Of a stretch of 64,000 bases of DNA, positions 10,854-17,851 are shown piece by piece (position 1 is the first letter of the stretch; the number at the start of each line of letters is the position of its first letter). Source of the stretch: Halichondria panicea (taxonomy: Eukaryota; Porifera; Demospongiae; Suberitida; Halichondriidae); the NCBI RefSeq assembly GCF_963675165.1, contig NC_087385.1, forward strand, positions 82,501 to 146,500, written 5' to 3'. The translations under genes were made by a program, and so were the position numbers. The notes beneath the pieces were generated by a model. The model saw only the letters and a program-made list of their open reading frames with translations. It ran no database searches and had not been told where the DNA came from.

Positions 10854-13800
10854 CTGGGTGTGATCCTCCAGAAGCTGTCACAGATGGATCTAAACAAGTG
10901 CAGGGCTATTCTCAATCAGCTCAAGTCTTATGGCTCCAATGATAAGTGGCTCTACAGGTTAATGTAAGTCACTTGACCCTTAGTGAGGTAACCTAACACT
11001 GTAGGCATTGCTTGGATACAGTCTATAATCATGTGTGGGACAGATCATGAAATGTGTGCAGTGTTGATCACCTTTTCCTGTGTTGTATTTGTTGGTTAAT
11101 CTACTGTGTTCTGTGTTATCACGGGTCTGGCTGTTGGTGTGTGGGTCCCCTAGCCCTGTGTTATCACTGGTCTGGCTGTTGGTGTGTGGGTCCCCTAGTC
11201 CTGTGATAACAGTTTGTGTTGGACTGTATTCTTACCCTCCTACCAGCCAGCGACCCAGTCCTGCACACACACCACATGCTACCAGCCAGCGACCCAGTCC
11301 TGCACACACACCACATGCTACCAGCCAGCGACCCAGTCCTGCACACACACCACATGCTACCAGCAAGCGACCCAGTCCTGCACACACACCACATGCTACC
11401 AGCCAGCGACCCAGTCCTGCACACACACCACATGCAGTGTACAAGTGTACAGTAGTTACACGTAGCTTCATATCATAGCAGGAAGTGTTACAAGTATACA
11501 ATTCCCATGCATTACTTTAGGTAGCGTATTTCAACCCAACACCCCCCCCCCCCCAAACACAGGTATGTGAAACAGTGTGAGACGTTCCTATTGGACGGAC
11601 GGATATCATGTGAGCTGTTTGCCAGCGAGTGTCTCCCCATTCTCCTCCAGCTAGCCAGGGACAAAGTTCCCAATGTCAGAATAGCAGTGGCTAGGATGAT
11701 CAAGGAGTCAGTGCTCAAAATAGGTGAGACCTCGTTACCCTGTGTGTGTGTGAGCCCCTGCCCTGATTACCTCGTTACCCTGTGTGTGTGTGAGCCCCTG
11801 CCCTGATTACCTCGTTACCCTGTGTGTGTGTGAGCCCCTGCCCTGATTACCTCGTTACCTGTGTGTGTGTGAGCCCCTGCCCTGATTACCTTGTTACCCT
11901 CTGTGTGTGTGAGCCCCTGCCCTGATTACCTCGTTACCTGTGTGTGTGAGCCCCTGCCCTGATTACCTCGTTACCCTGTGTGTGTGTGAGCTCCTGCCCT
12001 GATTACCTCGTTACCTGTGTGTGTGTGAGCCCCTGCCCTGATTACCTCGTTACCCTGTGTGTGTGTGAGCCCCTGCCCTGATTACCTCGTTACCCTGTGT
12101 GTGTGTGAGCTCCTGCCCTGATTACCTTGTTACCCTCTGTGTGTGTGAGCCCCTGCCCTGATTACCTTGTTACCCTCTGTCCGTATAACTGGAAAGTTGG
12201 GCAAATTAGCCATTTGAAACGACTTGGGGTCTCAGTCGTGGCTACTACAATGACGTTGTGTCCACTGGAAAACCTTATTTTAAATTTGGCCATCAGTAAA
12301 ATTCGCCAAATCACCAAATTAAAACACCATGCAGCTATGCCCTGCTCTGGTTACCTCGTTAACTGTGTGCTGTATGTGTGTACAGTGACCTACAAGGCTG
12401 GGTACTTAGCAAATGATTACAATAACAGATTGCTCATAATTTTAAATAATTACAAAACGAATTGCTTCATTCACTTTAAGTTATGAACTCTTTAACCCCA
12501 ACTCAAGCTTTTGTCTGTCCCTGACAACCACCTCCCCCTCATTGTCCCTGTAGATTACTTCCAGACGGAGAACAAAGAGACCTTCTCCCTGGAGGAGCTG
12601 CAGATCACACTGGAGTGTCTCCAACACGACCAGGACAGGGACGTCAAGTTCTTTGCTGGGGGAGAGGTCAGCGACACCAGGAGGTACGCTGTGTGTGTGG
12701 TGTGGGTGTGTGGGGGGCATTGCGTGACACCAGGAGGTACGCTGTGTGTGTGGGTGTGTGAGTGTGGTGTGGGTGTGTGGGGGGCATTGCATGACACCAG
12801 GAGGTATACAGTGTACATGAGTAACCTTCAATGCCTTTGTGTACAGTATTATTTGCACCCACACCCCACACACACTCCACACATCACTCACACACCACCC
12901 ACACACAGGCTGATGATGCTCCCTGTGCAGTGGTATGCTCAGAGGCAGCGTTCTGAGTCCCACAACAGCAACGACCAATATCAGGACGCACTGGAGGACC
13001 AATCAGATAACAAGCCACGCCCACTTTCCCTCACAATGGCCGGGGTTCTCGCTATGTCTTTTCAGAATCATAAAAAGTCACCAACTACAAACTATGGAAG
13101 TTTGGATGCTCCCAAAATTCAAGACACCACCGTCAAATCTGAAGAAAGGTCTCAGGATACTACTGTAGAATCTCAGGATACTGCTATGGAAACTCAGGAT
13201 ACTATGACAGAGCCCGATACTACGACAGAGCACGATACTACTATCGAACCCACTGTAGAGCCTCAGGATACTACTATGGAATCTCAGGATACTACTGTGG
13301 AGCCTCAGGATACTACTGTGGAATCTCAGGATACTACTGTGGAGCCTCAGGATACTACTGTGGAGCCTCAGGATACTACTGTGGAATCTCAGGATACTAC
13401 TGTGAAATCTCAGGATACTACTGTGGAGCCTCAGGATACTACTGTTGAAATCACTGTGGATTGTAGAGACAATTTCGAAGCTGTCGCTAATAGTAACTAT
13501 GCAACAACAATGGATGGGACACAACTCGTGGACAACAATAATTTAGCAACAAATCAAAATACTAGTCTGGATAATAGTGAAGGTAGGTTTGTCTATTCTG
13601 CCCACCAGTGAGGGGACTGTGGTGAGGGGTTGAATAGGCTGCCCACCAGTAAGGGGACTGTGGTGAGGGGTTGAATAGGCTGCCCACCAGTAAGGGGACT
13701 GTGGTGAGGGGTTGAATAGGCTGCCCACCAGTGAGGGGCCGGTGGTGGGGGGTTGAATAGACTGCCCACCAGTAAGGGGACTGTGGTGGGGGGTTAAAAG

Positions 13801-14167
13801 GCTGCCCACCAATAAGGGGGACTGTGGTAGCAATGTGGTGAGGGGTTGAATAGGCTGCATTTGATGAGTGGGAAGTTACCTTTTGTCATGTACCCCACCA
13901 TTGTGTTGCTTGAATAGATACCTCCCCTCAGGGTTAGTAACTACTGTAGTCATGGCCTACCATTAACTAGCTGTTAATATTACATTTGCTTGCCAACTAA
14001 TAATACAGTCATTATATCTACTTCCAATGGTTGCTCAGACAACCATATCAAAGAAAGTTTAATTTTCTTAGAGCCAATGTTTTGTTTGCCAGTAACTTGA
14101 GTATGTGTGCATGTCAACTTATACTCTTTATGGTACTCCTATATCCTGTCTTGCAGAGCGAGTGTGA
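903..14167 (+). CDS. PPP4R1: Protein phosphatase 4 regulatory subunit 1 (HEAT-repeat)
   Basis: Exons: 903-912, 1015-1065, 1631-1772, 1947-2050, 3152-3303, 3482-3542, 3632-3717, 4108-4278, 4820-4978, 5147-6175, 7023-7223, 8548-8733, 9893-10057, 10233-10336, 10422-10542, 10854-10963, 11563-11723, 12554-12683, 12909-13582 and a short last exon from 14157. All phases agree, giving about 1,275 aa. HEAT motifs match animal PPP4R1: DEVWGVRKACADVF, VRKAAFQSLGAFISTF, YCAYSLPGVALTLG, WRIRRVLSFCLHELAKVVG, DKVPNVRIAVARMI. The family directs the PP4 catalytic subunit. The centre (exon 5147-6175) is a long disordered Ser/Thr/Asp linker with STSDP repeats and a duplicated TPLDKGHDLCA. The last long exon carries tandem TTVEPQD heptads (about 13,140-13,450), absent from the mammalian protein. 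The C-terminus is uncertain: the in-phase last exon gives only three codons, while reading through the donor at 13583 stops at 13611. Confidence 0.93.
2295..3166. repeat. 54-bp minisatellite carrying an intron 3' splice site, 16 copies
   Basis: Sixteen 54-bp units fill the end of the PPP4R1 intron 2051-3151. Each unit has a pyrimidine tract (CTCCCCTCCCTG), TACACAG and the bases AGCCTTGTATTCG, which in the last copy are the first bases of exon 3152-3303. Every unit is therefore a copy of the acceptor plus the exon start. Units differ mainly at one base (TTCGCAC or TTCGTAC), and the two types run in blocks. Long open frames on both strands here are by-products of the 54-bp period. Confidence 0.95.
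3925..4090. repeat. Dispersed intronic repeat, copy related to 12180-12335
   Basis: The segment shares ordered blocks with 12,180-12,335: GCCATTTGAA, GGCGT/GTCGTGGCTACTAC, AATGAC.TTGTG and CAGTAAAATTCGCCAAAT. Both lie in PPP4R1 introns. It looks like an old short transposon of unknown class. Confidence 0.5.
4415..4701. mobile_element. Fold-back MITE-like element, copy 1
   Basis: About 285 bp in a PPP4R1 intron. The left half (CCATAACTTTAGTATCGTTG ... TTTTCTGAAAGCTTAGAAA) is an imperfect reverse complement of the right half (TTTGAAAGGTCTCTGTCTAAG ... AAGTTATGACAG), around a centre with GGACCATGGGCTATTATTATTCATGGT. Two better copies sit in TOP3B at 57,878 and 58,212. No coding capacity. Confidence 0.65.
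6158..6713. repeat. 28-bp minisatellite carrying a 5' splice site, about 20 copies
   Basis: The unit is AACAACACCACCTCTCAG followed by GTATAGCTAG. The first 18 bases are the end of PPP4R1 exon 5147-6175 and the rest is the donor. The donor at 6175/6176 is thus repeated about 20 times into the intron. Keeping the first repeat in the message gives CAG GTA TAG, an immediate in-frame stop. Variants include a few GCATAG and CACGTCCAG units. Confidence 0.95.
7300..7730. repeat. 35-bp minisatellite, about 12 copies
   Basis: A nearly perfect 35-bp unit (TGTTCATTGCATGTACAGTC plus CACTGTAGACAGACA) in the PPP4R1 intron 7224-8547. Units contain TGTACAG and GTAGACAG, which resemble acceptors, but no exon sequence is copied. 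High identity between units points to recent homogenisation. Confidence 0.9.
7974..8556. repeat. 27-bp minisatellite carrying a 3' splice site, about 21 copies
   Basis: The unit GAGGTGGTCC ATTATTGTGCCTCACAG ends with an acceptor (CCTCACAG), and its first ten bases equal the start of PPP4R1 exon 8548-8733. About ten units, one 29-bp variant (GATGTATGGTCC...), nine more units and a second 29-bp variant lead to the real exon. The 27-bp period is open in the exon frame (EVVHYCASQ), but each 29-bp variant shifts phase. Confidence 0.95.
8963..9030. mobile_element. Short palindromic MITE
   Basis: An inverted repeat with arms AGGCCACCATACACCAG and CTGGTGTATGGTGGCCT closes around about 30 bp. A longer relative with the same ends sits at 9,684-9,811. 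The two could also be the ends of one larger element spanning the PPP4R1 intron. Confidence 0.6.
9684..9811. mobile_element. Palindromic MITE bounded by TTAA
   Basis: The ends are TTAAAGGCCACCATACAC on the left and TGCATGGTGGCCTTAA on the right. Inside is a second inverted pair (ACGAGACAATTCATTGC and GCAATGAATTGTCTCGTG). The flanking TTAA is compatible with a piggyBac-type target but could be part of the element ends. The stretch from 9,110 to 9,400 between this and the previous element holds short repeats of GGGAGGTAGGTGGTC and GAGACCTTCAGTTCACTGGC. Confidence 0.6.
10555..10853. repeat. 52-bp repeat (3 copies) and (CA)n microsatellite ending at an acceptor
   Basis: Three copies of a 52-bp unit (GATTATGACCATGCTGGTTG...) lie just after the PPP4R1 donor at 10542. 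At 10,779-10,850 a (CA)n run of about 36 repeats ends directly in the CAG acceptor of exon 10854-10963, so the microsatellite itself forms the intron end. Confidence 0.85.
11100..11434. repeat. Two minisatellites (about 54 bp x2 and 39 bp x5) in PPP4R1 intron
   Basis: A two-copy repeat containing TGGTCTGGCTGTTGGTGTGT is followed by five 39-bp units with CCAGCCAGCGACCCAGTCCT and GCACACACACCACATG. They lie in the intron between exons 10854-10963 and 11563-11723. No exon sequence is copied. Confidence 0.85.
11730..12335. repeat. About 41-bp minisatellite (11 copies) plus old dispersed repeat
   Basis: Starting a few bases after the donor at 11723, about eleven units of ATTACCTCGTTACCCTGTGT plus GTGTGTGAGCCCCTGCCCTG run to about 12,180. 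The segment 12,180-12,335 is the second copy of the dispersed repeat at 3,925-4,090. Both are within one PPP4R1 intron. Confidence 0.85.
12673..12810. repeat. Three-copy repeat duplicating a 5' splice site
   Basis: The end of PPP4R1 exon 12554-12683, GACACCAGGAG followed by the donor GTACGC, recurs twice in the intron (at about 12,728 and 12,793), separated by GT-rich sequence with GGGGGGCATTGC. Each copy keeps the exon end as well as the donor. Confidence 0.85.
13600..13860. repeat. About 42-bp minisatellite, 6 copies
   Basis: Units of AGGCTGCCCACCAGTAAGGG plus GACTGTGGTGAGGGGTTGAAT start about 20 bp after the donor-like site at 13582/13583, in or after the 3' end of PPP4R1. Confidence 0.85.
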
Positions 14168-14755
14168 GAGGCTCTACTCTTCTAGCATCAGTGAATCAAT
14201 GCAAGCAGCTCTCTATAGTGTTCTCTATAGTGGTGGACCTCTTTAGCTTTAAACACACACACACACACTCTAGGTATGTCTTTGCACGTATACAATTGTT
14301 ATTGTTGGCTATTTTGAAGTTTATAATTATATTTATGCTTCTGTGTTTTTAATGAAGCTAAAAGAAATTGAATTATGTACATGTCATGTGATTGTGTACA
14401 TGTCATGTGATTGTGTACGTGTGGGCAGCTCTGTGCATGGGAAGCTGGCTTGTGTACGTGTGGGCAGCTCTGTGCATGGGAAGCTGGCTTGTGTACGTGT
14501 GGGCAGCTCTGTGCATGGGAAGCTGGCTTGGAGTGACTGTTAAGTGTTAGGATTGTTTACTTTGTTTAATTAACTTGATTGTTTTCAGTGCCTATTCAGC
14601 AATTGTTGTTGGAAGCCTTCCATTGGACACACCGCAATGATGCAGCTGTGTGTGTATGTGTGTGTGTGTGTGTGTGAGGGGGTGTATCAGATAGTGTGCA
14701 TATGGGGGTGTGGGAGGTGTTGGTGGTGGTGTGTGTGTGAGGGGATGTTGGTGGC

Positions 14756-14800
<45 letters not shown>

Positions 14801-14934
14801 GGATGTTGGTGGCTTGTGTGGGGGTGTGAGGGGATGTTGGTGGCTTGTGTGTGGGGGTGTTGGTGCATGGCTTGTGTGTACTTCCACTTCATTAAGGTTT
14901 TCCTGTGACTCTATTAGCCTCCACCACTGGAAGC
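14168..14934. other. Spacer with three 34-bp repeats and GT-rich tract
   Basis: No gene is supported here. It contains CA repeats (14,250), three copies of a repeat with GTGTACGTGTGGGCAGCTCT (14,415-14,530) and GT-rich sequence from 14,645 to 14,880. If the PPP4R1 tail is spliced differently, its 3' UTR or last codons would lie in the first 100 bp. Confidence 0.6.
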
Positions 14935-15650
14935 TAACCTTATATCCACACACCCAAACACTCCTATATGTATATTCCCTGGTACAGAGGCTGCAGCTCT
15001 AATAAGCTTATCCACCACATCCACACACCCAAACACTCCTATATGTACATTCCCTGGTAGAGGCTGCAGCTCTAATAAGCTTATCCATCATCCACACACC
15101 CAAACACTCCTATATGTATATTCCCTGGTAGAGGCTGCAGCTCTAATAACCTTATCCATCATCCACACACCCAAACACTCCTATATGTACATTCCCTGGT
15201 AGAGGCTGCAGCTCTAATAAGCTTATCCATCATCCACACACCCAAACACTCCTATATGTACATTCCCTGGTAGAGGCTGCAGCTCTAATAACCTTATCCA
15301 TCATCCACACACCCAAACACTCCTATATGTACATTCCCTGGTAGAGGCTGCAGCTCTAATAACCTTATCCATCATCCACACACCCAAACACTCCTATATG
15401 TATATTCCCTGGTAGAGGCTGCAGCTCTAATAACCTTATCCATCATCCACACACCCAAACACTCCTATATGTACATTCCCTGATAGAGGCTGCAGCTCTA
15501 ATAACCTTATCCATCATCCACACACCCAAACACTCCTATATGTATATTCCCTGGTAGAGGCTGCAGCTCTAATAAGCTTATCCATCATCCACACACCCAA
15601 ACACTCCTATATGTATATTCCCTGGTAGAGGCTGCAGCTCTAATAAGATT
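14935..15650. repeat. 71-bp tandem repeat, about 10 copies
   Basis: The unit is ATCCACACACCCAAACACTC, CTATATGTACATTCCCTGGT, AGAGGCTGCAGCTCTAATAA, then GCTTATCCATC. The spacing is exactly 71 bp. Copies differ at a few positions (GTAC/GTAT, AAGC/AACC). The array is intergenic, between PPP4R1 and the ankyrin gene, with no coding capacity. Confidence 0.95.
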
Positions 15651-17286
15651 ATAATTAATTACCCAATTAGTGACAGTTTGTTTTAGGTCTAATACAATGG
15701 TGATAATGACATCATCAAAATGTGCTAATTTGCTAATGAGACTACAATACCTAGCTTGCTATCACTAGTGCTGGTCAATTGATTCATCACTATTCCTTTA
15801 TAGTTATAGGTAGCTAGGGCGAGTAACACCCCACCCTCCCCACACACACACTATTCCCACCCCCACACACACACCCTCACAGCATATATACATGTACACA
15901 CATACGTACATGACCCACCCTCTGCCAACAGCTGCCACGATGGCCCCACCCCACCCTTGTTAGCAATGTGATCAGTGCCAGAGATCTCCATTAGCTGTGT
16001 GTGTGGTGACCTCTCTTACGTTATCCAGGGTTAGTGTAAGTTATAATGATCTACACCTACAAGCTAACATTACGACAGCTGATGATGATACACGGTGTCT
16101 ATTTCCTCTCCATGTCACTAGTTGCATCAGTCAATGCCTTCTGGGGATATTTGTGCATTTATTATAGATACCATATATTCCTATTGCAATAACAGCCCCT
16201 CGTTATACTGACCACTAGCTGCCGATCGTTGAACCAAATAATGACATACAAGAATTATACTTCCTTTTTTAGTGATTTCTTGGAAGCACGTTACTTCTCT
16301 GATGTCACTTATTAGGTGTTAGACAATTGATGGCTGTCAACATTTGGCCATTGCCAGATAGTGCAGTACAGTGAGTGTACATGTGTGTATGATGGGTAAT
16401 TATGTTAGCAGTGGCGGTGGGAAAAAGGAAAAGCTTTGTACAAACATTGCAGCACCTAGTAGTTGCCAACATCAGCTATTATATATACTCCATCAAAACA
16501 GCAAAATCAAGAAAACTCACAAAACAGCTACAGACCATAAATTCCCCATGCAGCAGCTCATGAAATACAGTACTAGTTTATAATGTGCACATCTCTAGCT
16601 ACAAAGATAGTCAATAATGTTCTGATATGCTTTGCTTTGACCGACTGTATATTAGTAATAATGATGTTAGGATTGGGAGCAGCTGGTGGCTGGAGCGCGG
16701 TGACTGGACCATTGAGCAGCTGATGTGTGGGGAATTGTGGTACACAATAGGAGCTGATCACTATAGCCCATAGCAGCAACGGAGCAGCCCTCCCCTGGGG
16801 GTAGTACGGGGGTACGTCCCTCCCTGGGGGGTAGTGGTGTGGGGGGTTGCATGTACACTAATAACCTCTTAGCTATAGCCATAGCAGCAACGAGCATACA
16901 CATGTACCTCCCCTTGGGGTAGTACGGGGTACGTCCCTCCCTGGGGAGTTGTTTATAGAATGCATGAGCGAGCGAGTTGTTTTATTCCAGTGTGTACCTG
17001 ATGTATCTTAGCAACTGAATCGAATCAATATTTGGTTTTATGTTAATTGGGCGCTTGGCACTCAAAGATAAACAGTACAATCACGACCTGATAACTTGTT
17101 ATATGACCACTGCCTCCCTAGCTGTGTATGCCATGTATTAGCAGCCATCAAAGACAGAGGAATAGTTATTACTAGTCTTGTTAGCACTTGAACCAGCTGA
17201 GTTGCAAATGAGCATTAGTCTATGAAGTGTAGTATGTGTCAATGTATCACCTCACCTATTAGCACTGGTCTAATTCACAGCTAGTA

Positions 17287-17362
<76 letters not shown>

Positions 17363-17851
17363 TGTGTGTGTACCCACACAAAGGATTCCAATAGTAACTA
17401 GCTAATAATTATAGCACTTCTATAACAGTATCAAGTAGGTAAAAAATTATTATTCCATGGCTGCATAAAGAGTTGGTTGGTGTTGGTAGTAGATTCCTGA
17501 CGATGTGGGTATGTGTGTGGATGGTTTACACTGCCATTAGAGGTACAATAACACAACACATTCCTCCTCTACCCACATCCACTAAGTACATGCACCTGTA
17601 CAACTGGTCACATGAATTAATAGATTATTATCGCTTCAAATTTCATATAAATTGTATTCATAATTACAGAGAACTTGCACAACAGACAATGAGAATTTGA
17701 CCAGTGATTAATCAGAAGAGGTGTGCACAAATAAAGGATTGAAACACAATGATTAGAACAAGACAAGTACAATGACATAAAACCACAATGACATAAAGCC
17801 ACAATGAATGAATTAGTGATGCAGCAACACAAACAACACACACGTACAGTT
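15651..17851. other. Intergenic spacer, no gene seen
   Basis: No conserved reading frame was found. The stretch has CA-rich sequence at 15,835-15,900, a twice-repeated segment with GTAGTACGGGG and GTACGTCCCTCCCTGGGG (16,790-16,950), and a GT microsatellite at 17,287-17,371. The last few hundred bases are probably the 3' flank of the ankyrin gene on the minus strand. Confidence 0.6.
17287..17371. repeat. (GT)n microsatellite
   Basis: About 40 GT repeats interrupted by GGGTGGG near the start and a single TT near the end. Confidence 0.95.

Noticed and set aside
12511-12908. Continuous coding through 12684-12908
   Set aside because: The frame is open by chance; the repeated donor, GT/CA-rich content and the good acceptor at 12908 mark an intron, and the exons either side join in phase.
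14935-15650. CRISPR-like regular repeat array
   Set aside because: The whole 71-bp unit is conserved with no unique spacers, there are no cas genes, and the genome is animal. It is a satellite-type tandem repeat. The same applies to the 35-bp array at 7,300.
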